Shown here: positions 11,071-21,907 of the stretch, piece by piece | Numbering within the stretch: the stretch's first letter is position 1 | How the letters are laid out: every line of letters starts with the position of its first letter | Source: Brachycybe producta | Taxonomy: Eukaryota > Arthropoda > Diplopoda > Playtdesmida > Andrognathidae | DNA length: 64,000 nt | Reading direction: 5' to 3' | Assembly: GCA_036925085.1 (NCBI GenBank) | Contig: JAUPFP010000044.1 | Location: forward strand, 868,001-932,000 | Translations under genes and position numbers: made by a program | The notes under the pieces: model-generated | Databases searched by the model: none | What the model was told of the DNA's origin: nothing | Seen by the model: the letters and a program-made list of their open reading frames with translations, nothing else

Positions 11071-14024
11071 TTATTTCAGGTCAAATACGCTGACAGCATT
11101 GGCTAATTCGCCGAGTTTTACTCTACGAAGAAAAGTTGTTAACAACTTGTGTTCGACACGCGTCATCTTCCGTTGTTCTTCGGGAACGGATTGCTGAATT
11201 ACGACTCTTGCGGCCAATGTTAGGAGCCATTGAACAATGTCGACATCGCGGAGATCGAGGCTCTCGAGGGCGACAAGCTTCTTTGGTCCAAACAACAAGA
11301 TATCGAATGCATTCGCAACTGTTGTCGAATCGGGTCTCTATAAAAAAAAAAATCAAACGGAAACAAAACTGCATAATTAAAACGATCGTAAAATGTTTAG
11401 AGAAAGAAAGCTTTTACGTTGCGTGGATTTCGTTGCAAAACTGCTTTGATTAGTTGTTTAGCAATGGGATGTGCTTTATCGGGCAAATCAGGAAGATCTT
11501 GCTCGTTATAAGTACGACTGTCCAAACGCAAACGTCCATCGGTTGTACGATAAAAAGGGTTCTTTTGACCAAAGATCTCGTAAGCTAACGCTCCAACTGC
11601 CCAAAGATCTGCTTTGTCGTAATCAATTGTAACGTACGGTCCCGGCCTCGCACACGACACCTAACGTTTTATAAAACTTGTCACTCGTTGATCTTTTTTT
11701 CAAGAGGTGGGCTCTTAATTTTACCTCTGGCGCCATTAGCGCACTGTTTCCACCTCGATCCGTTTCTTCGGTGTAATACGGCAACTTCAGTCCCAGTTCG
11801 TTGTCGGCCAAACAACATCCGAAATCCGTGATCACAAGACATGGATGATCGGGACCTTTAATATTAAAGTGCTTTGAGATTAAACATTGATATCTCGAGC
11901 AAGAACAGACGCCATTTTAGGGTGTGTGGCCATTGGCACACAGCATACAAGACGGCATGGTCGAAATGAAATATAAAAAGTGGTTGGCGTGTTTCCGAAA
12001 CCGACCACTTGGGTCGACTTTATACGACTACTGCAGTCGACTCCATTGGCCCGTTTCGACCACACGCCTACACTTTTTTTACAGTCCATCTCGACAAATA
12101 AAATTCGCTCGTCTGAAGACGGAATAGACAGAATAACGTTTGTTCGAGAGGCGTTTACACTTTAAAACCACCTTAAGTGATTCGTTTATTCTGTTTTCTA
12201 AAGTAGTTTCAGTTTTCTCGTTTCTTAAATATACAATGATTTAAATTCGATTATTGGTCGCTAGATTAAGGGCGCATTTAGGTTTATGATGCCGAAAAAC
12301 GACTGGCTCACTTTTGTTTCCATTTTAAATGTGATTTTTCTGAACGATATTCAAAAACTGGATATAAAATACAAAAATTTTCGATCTTAACCTTCGCTCA
12401 AATCTAACAAGATGTTGTCCGTCTTTAGATCACGGTGTGCGACTCTGTGTCGTCCGAGATGAACGACACCTTCGAGAAGTTGTGCCAAAAGAAGCAAACA
12501 CGTACGAGGAGACGGATCGTAAACTCGTAGATACTCTTGCAAACTGCAATGATACCTACGAAAGAGGAAGAATCAAATTTTTAAAAATGCATTTCGAGAT
12601 AACGTTTCCAGTCCTTTCAAACCTCTTCATAACTAAGAACAACGTCATATTACGTCCGGCTCCGTTACGATTCAAACGTTTTGGAAGCGCATCCGGATAC
12701 AGCGACATCGCTTGAGGTAAATGAGGAACGCTATCGGCAAACAACCATTTCATATCTACAATGTTCGGATGCGGAGGAAGTCGTTTTGTACGATCCAGAC
12801 GTCTATTCGAAAAAGAAGAATTAAGGACGAGAGACAAACGAGATCTTTTGTTATGTACTTATTAGTAAACAGTTCCGTCTGCGGATCGGTACGTGTATTA
12901 CGAGCGGGTACGATCTCTTTGTACATCGCTTTCAGGATTGCGGGAGCATTCGATTCGGCCTCGTAATTGAACATCATCTTCACCGCAAGATCGTATCCAT
13001 TAAACGGTTTGCAAAGTTCGGTTATGGTTGGATTAAGAGCTTCTTTCGTAGTAACAGATATCGGATTCGGATATTCTGCATAACAGATAAAACGGAATGG
13101 ATTGTATATATGCGAAAGATCGACATCGGTATCTACCGTCGATATTGTAAGCATCTTGACTTTCGTCTTCGGAGGCGAGAACTTCAACGCTCGACTCGGT
13201 TCCAGAATCGCTCGAACCTTCGGAATCGGATCTTACTCGGGGAACTGAAACGAGAATCGAATCTTGTATTTATTATAAAGCTTTTTTTTAAATGAAATGA
13301 TCAAATAGAACTGACAAACGGCTTCGTTTTTCCATTTAGCTGAATGGACAATCGCATTGCATCCCTTCGCGATAACACCTCCCAGTTGAAGATCTTTAAG
13401 AGAAATCTCGTAACGATCAAACTCTGCGACATTGCTTCGTTCACCTCTGTCTTCGTCATCGTTACGTCCAAACGTAGCTCCAATGCAAATCTGTAAGAAA
13501 ATAAAGTTTTAATATCGCATTTTGTTGCATAATCTTGACAGTTATACTCTTATGTCCTCGCAAACCGTCTCCAGTTTATCTCTTGGTGTCAGAATTCCTG
13601 GCTCTAGATCTTCAACTGAATCTGCGGAAGTTGCAGCTAAAGTAACTCCGACGAAAGCCAAGATCGGTACTCGCATCGCCCGATCTCTCCCTCCTCCGAA
13701 CATGAGCCTCGTTGCCACATCGCGTCTTAGTTTGGCTGCAGGACCATCAGAGACCCAGGAAAGAAGACGAGAGACTAGTAAATTCGGTCGCGACCCTCCT
13801 GTGGCCCCTCCTCCTTCGCCTGCTCCCCACAAAGTACGAGTAACTGCTGCTGCTGTTTCCGATGAAGAGAACCGACTACGCCAGAGAAACCGCCACCCTT
13901 GCAACCAATGCCGGCCATTCTTAACGAAGGCTCCGATCTTATTTCCGAATCCAACGTCGGCTCCGGCTCTTCCAGCGACCGACTGCGCCCAAACGGGCGC
14001 TAAAACTTTACTAAATTGCTTCAC
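11071..14024 (-). CDS. PINK1: PTEN-induced kinase 1 (mitophagy kinase)
   Basis: Ser/Thr kinase that marks damaged mitochondria by phosphorylating ubiquitin and Parkin. Nine exons (minus strand): 13548-14024, 13316-13490, 13137-13244, 12859-13075, 12623-12802, 12392-12543, 11725-11855, 11418-11660, 11071-11337. They give 1950 nt in one frame, 649 codons plus stop; human PINK1 is 581 aa. Numbering from 14024: a basic N-terminus with QSVAGRAG suggests mitochondrial import, followed by a hydrophobic [12 protein letters not shown] segment. Then come the glycine loop GGVIAKGC (196-203), catalytic lysine in LAVKMM (K286), HRDLKTDN (422-429), DFG (447-449), [10 protein letters not shown] and the PINK1-type C-terminal domain. 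A Ser/Glu-rich insert near residues 220-255 replaces the vertebrate insert. The first exon has no in-frame ATG upstream of the import signal: the frame opens after a TGA at about 14040 and the first plausible codon is GTG at 14022-14024. A missing upstream exon, a non-ATG start or an assembly error are all possible. Confidence 0.93.
11965..12085. mobile_element. MITE-like family H, copy 1 (PINK1 intron 6)
   Basis: Imperfect inverted arms: AGTGGTTGGCGTGTTTCCGA near 11971 against TCGACCACACGCCTACACTT near 12055, with GTCGACT between. The same arrangement recurs at 43345-43500. A family-B right end (gcgtttacactttaaaaccacctt) lies next to it at about 12150-12174. Together they explain why this PINK1 intron is about 540 nt. 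Confidence 0.6.
12140..12177. mobile_element. Family B MITE end fragment
   Basis: A single right-hand end of family B: TTCGAGAGGCGTTTACAC followed by TTTAAAACCACCTTAA. No partner end is recognisable nearby, so this is a remnant inside PINK1 intron 6. Confidence 0.7.
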
Positions 14025-16180
14025 TTTGACGACAATCGCTCAAAATCACTAATGAATGTAAATTCTTTCATTTACTAGCCTTAAAAAAGAGGATAAACGA
14101 CGTGAAATTCAACAAGAAGGAAGAAAACTACGCATTTCAGGTCATCACAACCCTTTCAATCGGTAAAACAAATAATAATAACATGACGTCATCCAACTCG
14201 TCTGACGAAAAATGAAAGTTATTCTGTAACATGGCATCATAGATTTGAAGCAGAATTATGGGCTCAAGAGATGTACGAATATGGCGTGTGTTTCTACGTA
14301 AATTTGTAAGTTAATACGACGCCATATTTGTACACTCTCTAGCTAATCCGCCCATGCACAAATTTACAAAATTCACGTAAACTTTCTTAAAAAGCAATAA
14401 TAAGTAAAAATGCAAAGTTATTTATAAACTAGGATAGTATGTGTGTATTCTGAAAGTATTTATATGGCAATATATGTAAAAGTAAACTTTTTATATCAAT
14501 TTTAAATTTTTTTAAGAAAACTTTTATTAAGAAATGGTAAAATTTGTTCATTTTCAAAATGTTATAGAAAGTTTATTTTTTAACAATATCAGTATAAAAA
14601 TATGTTTAGCAAACCCGCTTACTATTCTAGTTTAAATAAAACGTTTAAATGTTTTCTTTTAAATATTTCTCTTGAAAATTTTTTAATTTAAATTCATACA
14701 CCCACAAATTATATTATAAATATACAGCCACTGTCGTCTGTTTTAAGGTACGCCCTTGTGCTTCAAACCTTCTATTATAGAGCCTATGAAAGAGAGCCTA
14801 ATACTTCAATGGCCTGAATATGAGAGAAGACCTTGACGGCGATTGTTCGATTTCGTCATCGATTTCAGAGCAGCTGGAGCCAACGGCAATAAATAGTTTA
14901 ACATAGGAAGTGCATTAATCTGTGCGCTCCGAGCTAATAAACGAACACTTGAATCGGGTAACTTCCGGTTTTCTCAGTTGTTGTTTTCTGTTTTGGCGGC
15001 ATTGAGTTTTTACTGTGAGTTGGTTTCGAGACATCTTCTTCGTTTTTTTTTTCTCCGATGTTTTTCTCTTTGTAATCAATAGTAATTGGTGAGTAATTAC
15101 ATTGGAATGGCTTTATTATTATTATTATTTATTTATATTGTTAAATTATATATTTAAAACTTTGTTATTCTTCAAAGAAAGTTGAGTTTTTTCTTCTTCT
15201 AATTATTAGACAGAAAGGTATATATTGGTTACTATTGTAACAAACGGAACTTCCGGTTTGTAGAAACGACTTATCACAACATGTAGGTGTTAATTAAAAC
15301 TTAATTGGTATGGTCTCATTATTTGTTTTTAGTTAAGTGTCTTGTTTAAAATAGATTTCATAATAGATTTAAATGAATGTCTTATCAAAGAATACACAGA
15401 AATAAACGCGGAAAAGAAAAAGAAGGTTAATTTTACGAAAAGCTTGAAAAAAAAAGGACGAAATAAATGAAAAAGTGGATCATTTCGAGTGAAAATCGAC
15501 CGTCTTCTGAGTTTATATGTCATTATCAAACTGTTTCTGATTCGAGGTGAGACGAAATTCTGATTTATTAATATTTTATTAACTTAATTTAATTAATTTC
15601 ACATTTTATAATAGTTTGAATACACCGCAATTAACAAGAAAAAGATGATCTTTTTTTAAGTGAACAGAATTGGTGAATAAAATCAAACTGATGAAAAACA
15701 GGAAGAAATAATTGAAATCTACTTTTTTTTCCGATTTTTGCGTTCCATTCCATCAAAGAGTTTAAACTCATTTTCACCAGTTTTATTAATTTTCAATTAT
15801 TAATTTCACATTTTATTGTGTGAATAACGACCGCAATTAATTAATTAATTGCAACTGAACAGAAATATTGAAAAAAAAAATGTTAAAAACACAAATAAAA
15901 AAAGGAGCTGGAGAAAAAAAAAATTCTAGGGTTCGAAATCATAAATTTGTATTTTGTCATATTTGATGACCGTACAATATGATTATATGACACCAGTCAA
16001 TGAGAGTGATGAAGATCTATGATACATATATGACAGTATTTGTCATATACTGTTTTGAAATTTGCTTTTGTGACTTGTTGCAAGATTGTGTGAGCTATAT
16101 ATGACAATTTACTTATCATATAGTCTTTTATTGTTATTAATACCTATTACTTTATTACCTTTTCTAATGTATGATGTGCA
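14025..16180. other. AT-rich intergenic stretch, no gene seen
   Basis: This region lies upstream of PINK1. I see no exon-like, GC-richer or splice-bounded open frame. An inverted pair (TTTCTACGTAAATTTGTAAG near 14290 and ACAAATTTACAAAATTCACGTAAA near 14360) marks a small palindromic element. The PINK1 promoter, and possibly a missing first exon, should lie here. A GC-richer patch at 14750-15010 contains two ACTTCCGG motifs (ETS-type) and is the best promoter candidate. Confidence 0.45.
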
Positions 16181-16494
16181 GGGCTCGGATTTTTATGCAA
16201 AATCAAGCAAATGTTACTCAAATTGTGGCCCAAGTGCCAATTGTGAAGTAAGCATCCGTAGGGCCTACAGTATTTGTGAATTATGCTTTTTTTTTCTAAT
16301 CAAAAAGGCTCGTTAGAGGCTAGCTATCTGGTTACTATCAGTTGTCAACTACAGTTGTAGCCTCTAACCAGTGTTTTTGATCGAAAAAATATCATAATTT
16401 TTGGTTGAACTAAACGGGATTGTTACTTCACAATTGGTACTTGAGCCACAGATAGATATTGCAGGGCTTGATATTGCATATAAATCCGAGCCCT
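16181..16494. mobile_element. MITE family A, intact copy
   Basis: Left end GGGCTCGGATTTTTATGCA and right end TAAATCCGAGCCC are inverted. Inner blocks GGCTCGTTAGAGGCTAGC and TAGCCTCTAACCAG face each other around TATCAGTTGTCAACTACAG. Length is about 314 bp, with no coding capacity. Confidence 0.85.
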
Positions 16495-17544
16495 AATGAT
16501 GACCCTCTTGAAGTCGATATTGACCTTTTTTTTTAAATAATTAAAGTGGTTTTTCATTCATTCATTCATACCTGTTTATTAACTTGCAGTATTCTCTTTA
16601 GTTTAATACTTACTGGTCATATATAACAATGACTCATTGGCTTCATTTTTTTCACTTGAGGCCATTTGATGACCTAAACATTTAAGAAAAAACTTAAAAA
16701 AAAGCGGAATCACACCTTAAAAAACTTTTTGGAAGTTTTTTTTTTTGAGTCATCATCATTATTTTTGTGTGTAGGTGGGTGGTTCTAGGTGGTTCCGTTT
16801 TTTTTTTTTCTTATTAAGAATCCTTTTTTTTTTCTTTCTAGTCTTTTGGTCACAAATCGATTTCTAGTTTCTGTTTCCATATGAACAATCCCACATTACA
16901 TTTGTTAGAAACAGGTGAGGTGAAGAGTCTGATCAATGATGATGAAGAAGAAAATAAAAAAAAGCAGACCGGAAGTGGTATATAATAACCGGAAGTGATG
17001 ATGAAATGAGACGCGCTCATTAAAGATGTGTTTCACAAAATAATGGAGAGAGAGAGAAAAAAAATGATACATTTTATTTAAAGAGAAAAAGAAATTTCAC
17101 TTTGTTAGAAACGATTGAACCGATTTCAATTGTGATTTCATTTTAAGCTTTTTTGTTTTATTAGAAATTTCTAGAATGCGCGAATATATCCTCCTTTTGT
17201 AGACTAGAATTTACCTGAAGTGGAAACACAATTATTATTTACGATTCAGTAAGATTATCTGAACAGTTTTTTTTTTCTTCATTTTTGTAAAGATGTTAAA
17301 CATTGCATAAAATTATTATAATTTCAGAGCAATTTTTAAGCTTATAATTTTGAGAGTTTTTTTGGAATACAATGGATTACAGTGTTTTCTTTTTTCAGTA
17401 ATTCAGTCACCTGTTGAAAAAAAGAACTGGGATTTGTATTATGTTTTGACTTCAACTGAGCTTAAACGCGTTCAAATTAAAGATGTTTTGTTTGAATGCC
17501 TTCAATTAACAGAGGGCTCCATAGAAAAATATTTGTGTAAATGC
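16495..17544. other. AT-rich intergenic stretch, nothing recognised
   Basis: Homopolymer-rich sequence. The only frame of note (17350-17571, 73 codons) runs into the MITE that begins at about 17545, has no splice context and resembles no family I know. Confidence 0.4.
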
Positions 17545-17841
17545 AAGGTAGATGGCCTGCAAACTCCATAGGTGGCCAACTACACTCGTCGCCAATTAGT
17601 TGAAACATAGAAATGCAGCCCGTTTTGCTCTAAAAGCGCGTCCAAAACAACCTTAATTATCAGCACGTGACAAACTTATACTCAGAACATAATATAAGTG
17701 GAGAGAGAGAGAGAGAGAGCACGTGTAGAAATAGCGATGATGCAATTAAAAGTTTGCCAAGTGAATAAAAGGAAGGTGAGTCATAGAGTTGAAGAGTACT
17801 GTCAGTACATCTCTGTTAGGAGGGCTAGGGGCGCCATCTAA
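17545..17841 (-). mobile_element. MITE family J, copy in reverse orientation
   Basis: Ends AGGTAGATGGC and GGCGCCATCTAAC are inverted. The whole sequence is a reverse-complement match of 20340-20636: blocks such as CAATTAGTTGAAAC, TCCAAAACAACCTTAATTAT and CACGTGTAGAAATAGCGATGA appear on the other strand there. An internal GA microsatellite (about 17700-17720) is specific to this copy. Confidence 0.85.
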
Positions 17842-17861
17842 CACTACAGGGACGAAATAAA

Positions 17862-17945
17862 TGATCTAAGATGGTTTTAAAGTGTAAACGCCTCTCAAAC
17901 TCTTGATTATTCTGTCTTTCAATGACAAAAAATAAGAAAAAACTA
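17862..17945. mobile_element. Family B MITE left-end fragment
   Basis: AAGATGGTTTTAAAGTGT, then AAACGCCTCTCAAACTCT and GATTATTCTGTC, which is the left end of family B. It is cut off by the minisatellite that starts at about 17948. Confidence 0.75.
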
Positions 17946-17947
17946 GA

Positions 17948-18275
17948 ATGTTCACGCAATTTTTGACGAATGTTCGCCGAATGTTTGACGAATATTCGCC
18001 AAATTTTTGGCGAATGTTCGTCGAATTTTTGACGAATGTTCGCCAAAGTTTTTGACGAATGTTCGCCCAATTTTTGGCTAATGTTCGTCGATTTTTTGAC
18101 GAAGTTTTGACGAATGTTTGTCGAATTTTTGGCGAATGTTCGCCAAAATTTTTGACGAATGTTTGCCCAATTTTTGGCTAATGTTCGTCGAATTTTTGAC
18201 GAATATTCGCCGAATGTTTGGCGAATGTTCGCCAAAATTTTTCACTAATGTTCGCCAAAATTGTTGACGAATGTT
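17948..18275. repeat. Minisatellite of degenerate 21-22-bp units
   Basis: About fifteen imperfect copies of a unit like TTTTTGACGAATGTTCGCCGA, alternating GACGAA/GGCGAA and GTCGAA/GCCAAA. On the minus strand it stays open as a repetitive peptide with NIRQKF and EHSSK motifs (17825-18235). That openness is what an A/T-G/C periodic repeat of this kind gives by chance, and there is no start or splice context. Confidence 0.9.
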
Positions 18276-18642
18276 TAAATAATGTATTTAATTAGAAATT
18301 TCATCAAATAATTGAAACTGATGAAATGCGTGTACAATTGTGAATTTCATGTAAATTTGGTAAAATTGTTGAAAACGTGAGAAGAAGAAAATACTTTCGT
18401 TTGACTAGATTGATGAAGTGATGGCAAATCGTGAATTATAAGTTAATTTCATCGAATTGTTGAAACTAATGAAACAAATTGGGATTTGACTAAACTTATG
18501 AAATAAATACATGCAAATTCGTGAATTGTATGTTAATTTCAGGAAATTATCGAACTTGATGAAAAATTCGGTGGGTTCACTAAAATGATTTATTTATGAA
18601 AAATCGAGAATTTCATTAAATTGTTTGAAAGTGATGAAAAAA

Positions 18643-18728
18643 AAAACTGACAGATGAAAAATTGTTTGAAATCGTCAATATTGAGTTTAAATATTGACGA
18701 TTTCAAACAATTTTTCATCTGTCAGTAG
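18643..18728. repeat. Perfect long hairpin
   Basis: Arms of about 38 nt: CTGACAGATGAAAAATTGTT... and its exact complement ending ...AACAATTTTTCATCTGTCAG, separated by a few bases (gagtttaaa). The near-perfect identity suggests a young palindromic element or a recent duplication. Confidence 0.9.
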
Positions 18729-19112
18729 ACAGTGGACAGACAGACAGACACGCGCGTCAAATTGAATACAAACGACGCACAATGTTTGATTTTTTAGTCT
18801 CGGATGTTACATTCTTCTTATTATTTGTTATTGATGTAGACGGAAATGGTAGTTTTAATTACCTTAGAATCTTAGTTAATTACAAGAAGGTAATATTCTT
18901 GGAGTTGAGCCACCATTTTTCAGTTTCGTCTTTTCCAAGGTTTTTAAATTCAACAATATTTAATTAATACATTTTTGTTCTTTCTAAACATGGCTTAAAA
19001 TAAAGCTAAACTTAAAACATGAACATTTTTTTATAGTTGAATTTATAGAGGATTTTTAAGTTTAGATTTTGTGTAAATTTTACTTTTTTAAGACAAAGAA
19101 ACTTGAGATTTT

Positions 19113-19845
19113 TAAGGTGAATTTACACCGAAGAAATATAAAAAAAAAGCATTGTTAGCAGCAAAATGTTAATAACAAATATGTTAATTAATTTTTTTTT
19201 TACTGTTTTGGTAAATGTCGATAACAAAATGCAAATAACAATGTTTTTTTTTTTTGACAAATCATTTGGCATATCATGTCGGCAAGAAACTGATTCACAA
19301 CTAGAATGTTATTAACAGCGTTGACAAAAGAAATAATTTGCTAGTAACATTTTGTTATTAATATTCTTTAATCAGGATCACCTCCAGAGAGCGATCGCAA
19401 AATTTCTGCTATTAACAAAGTTAACAATATTATATCTACATGTTAACATTTTAATATTTTGTTAACATGTTAATATTTTATATTTTGTTAACATGTTAAT
19501 ATTTTATATTTTGTTAACATGTTAATATTTTATCATGTCGATAAAATATTAACATGTTAACAAAATATTAAAATAAATAAAAAATAACAAATGCTGAAAG
19601 CAATTGTTATTGACAAAAGTTAAAAGCATAATGTTATTAACATTTCTAGAGACAGTGTTAATAGCAAATGTTATCAACACATGTTGATACAAGTTAGTAA
19701 CATTTATAGAGACTTAATAATTTAATAGCAAATGTTGATAACAAAAGTTAATAACATTTTGTAGGCCGATTTTTTAATATTTGCTAAAACATTGCTAATA
19801 ACACGTGTTTTAACAATGTTTTACCCTCCAGTGTAAAGCCACCTT
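19113..19845. mobile_element. Large MITE-like element with TTAACA-rich interior
   Basis: Ends AAGGTGAATTTACACC and GTGTAAAGCCACCTT are inverted. The interior is full of TTAATAACA / TGTTATTAA motifs in both orientations, and 19430-19560 holds a tandem 27-bp unit (TTAACATGTTAATATTTTAT...). No coding capacity. Confidence 0.7.
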
Positions 19846-20204
19846 TTTTCCCGCGGGTGTGGGGGACTCATTAGAAAGTTTCTTAATACGCCCCGCCCCC
19901 TCACACACCCACCCGGTTAATTGCTATTTGTTTCATAAATTTCTAAATTTGTTCTTCAAGGTGAAAAATGTGGTTTTTTTTTTCTTGTAATTGTGTGACT
20001 CATTTTCATCTATTGGTCATTAAGAATGAAAATTAAATTGTTACACAATTGAATGAGTCTTTTTGAGAGATTTTGTTTTCAAACAAAAGAGAGAAAAAAA
20101 CCGCTCATTTTGTGAACTTTTTTATTCTGTGCTCTGATTCACAATAAAGATATTTTGAGATTTAAAAAACAATCACAACTAAAGCCTTGTTTCCACTTGA
20201 CGAA

Positions 20205-20290
20205 AAAAATTAAGGTGGTTTTAAAGTGTAAACGGGGCCTCTCGAACTCTTGACAATTCTGTTTTTCGGATGCAAAATAAAATAAAACTC
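20205..20290. mobile_element. Family B MITE left-end fragment
   Basis: TTAAGGTGGTTTTAAAGTG, then a CTCTCGAACTCTTGACAATTCTG variant of the family-B left end. The matching fragment at 17862 is in the same orientation, although the family-J elements beside each are inverted. Confidence 0.7.
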
Positions 20291-20339
20291 GATTATGTCT
20301 TAAGAATGCAAGTAGATTATTTATTTTGTGCGTGTAGCG

Positions 20340-20636
20340 TTAGATGGCGCCACTAGCCCTCCTCCTATACAAATGTACTGCAGACACTCTTCAACTCTTG
20401 ACTCAGTCTTAATTTTTTTTTTCACGTGGCAAACTTTTAATTTGCGTCATCGCTATTTCTCTACACGTGCTCTCTTCTGCACTTATATTGTGTTCTGGGT
20501 ATAAGTTTGTCCACGTGCTGATAATTAAGGTTGTTTTGGACGCGTTTTTAGAGCTAAAAGGCTGCATTCTATTTCAGCTAATTGGTGACGAGTGTAGTTT
20601 GCCACCTCTGTGGAGGTTGCATGGCGCCATCTACCT
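20340..20636 (+). mobile_element. MITE family J, forward copy
   Basis: Bounded by TAGATGGCGCCAC and GGCGCCATCTA. It is the inverted partner of 17545-17841, and the two copies can pair as a hairpin with a 2.5-kb loop. No coding capacity. Confidence 0.85.
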
Positions 20637-20674
20637 TGCAATTACACAAGTATTTTTCTATGGAGGAGCCCCTC

Positions 20675-21043
20675 TTAAGACGCGAATAGACCAAGCTGGC
20701 ATACCGTTCTATAGAACAGTTCGCGAGCAGAAACAGAATCCTTTTTTAGACGGGACAGTTCTAGAGCTCTTCGCGAACCGGTTACAAAGTTCGCTGTTGA
20801 GGCGGTATATCAAAGGGTTGATTCGCGAACGTCTGCCGAACAGAGAAAACCTGATCTAGACGTGAGTGAGCGCTCTCGCCATCTTTAATAAAACGCGAAC
20901 TCTTGACGGAACTAACAAAGAAACTCGAGAACTGTTCACCATGCGAACGCGAACACGCTAATTTTTGTGGTGTACACGTTATGCTCGCGAGTAGCTCTCG
21001 AACAGTTCGCAAACATCTAATTTTGGTCTATCCGCGCCTTTAG
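20675..21043. mobile_element. MITE with AAGACGCGAATAGACCAA ends
   Basis: Left end AAGACGCGAATAGACCAA is matched by TTGGTCTATCCGCGCCTT on the right. A second inner inversion pairs ACAGTTCGCGAGCAG and CTCGCGAGTAGCTCTCGAAC. It is GC-richer than its surroundings and starts 40 bp after a family-J copy. The reverse 76-codon frame inside is a shadow. Confidence 0.75.
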
Positions 21044-21404
21044 AAACTAGAAGGAGCTAGCTCAATCACTTAGAGGTATTTTCATATTGAGATTTTTTAA
21101 TCTCAATTTCATTCTTCATGGAACTGTCTAGATTTGCTTCGAAGATTACCATCAATATTTACTGTTTTTTGTAATTTTTATTTCAAAAAGATATTTTAGT
21201 AATTTGAAATGAAATGAAATGGTTATTATGGGTCCAATTAGCCCACGTGATATTTCCACTTGGTTGGTCTTGAGAATCGAGAGTATTAACTCTCGGTGTC
21301 GGTTGTTGTTGTTTGTTTCTAAAGATTATTGCTAAAGAATAGTTGTTACACTTAACATCAAATAACCGTGACCGGACTTGTGTAAAACAACCACTAGTTA
21401 TAAA

Positions 21405-21731
21405 TACGGTTCGGATTTTCATGCAATTTCTAGCAAATGTTTCTCAATCTGTGGCCCCAAGAGCCAATTGTGAAGTAATAATCTTCCGTTTGGATCAACC
21501 AATAATTATGCTTTTTCTAATAAAAAAAACACTGGTTAGAGGCTAGAACTCCAGTTGACAACGGATAGTAACCAGACATCTAGCCTCTAACCAGCCTTTT
21601 TGATTAGAGAAAGCATAAAAATGGAGTTGCTCTAATGATGATGACGATTATTACTTCACATTTGGTACTTGGAGCCACAAATTGAGAAGCATTTGCTTTG
21701 ATATATAATATTGCTTACAAATCTTAGCCAT
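21405..21731. mobile_element. MITE family A copy upstream of the M28B peptidase
   Basis: Ends GGTTCGGATTTTCATGC and a decayed CAAATCTTAGCC, with all inner family-A blocks present (CTGGTTAGAGGCTAGAAC / TCTAGCCTCTAACCAG). It ends less than 200 bp before the first coding ATG of the peptidase gene, so it may lie in the promoter or the 5' UTR. Confidence 0.8.
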
Positions 21732-21907
21732 AGTTATACCTTATGAGGATTTTCCTGCTTTTAACTTTAGTTTTCTTTTTAACTTTCTGCACGATTTTTT
21801 TTTTATTTGTCAAAATTAACAAAATTCGAGTCTCGAAGGCTTTTTTTTTTTTTTTAAAAAACTTAAAATTTGTTTTTTTTTATGTTGAAATTAGCATTAA
21901 TGAAACG

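Noticed and set aside
11136..12165. Plus-strand frames across PINK1 exons 6-9
   Set aside because: Antisense shadows of real PINK1 exons or of the family-H element in the intron.
13522..14052. 176-codon plus-strand open frame opposite PINK1 exon 1
   Set aside because: It lies antisense to a GC-rich, clearly coding exon; its peptide has no family features and its openness follows from the codon composition of PINK1.
14021..14071. ATG at 14069-14071 as the PINK1 start
   Set aside because: It is out of frame by one base, and its peptide ([16 protein letters not shown]) is not import-signal-like.
17948..18275. CRISPR-like regular array
   Set aside because: Units are contiguous and degenerate with no spacers, in a eukaryotic intergenic region.
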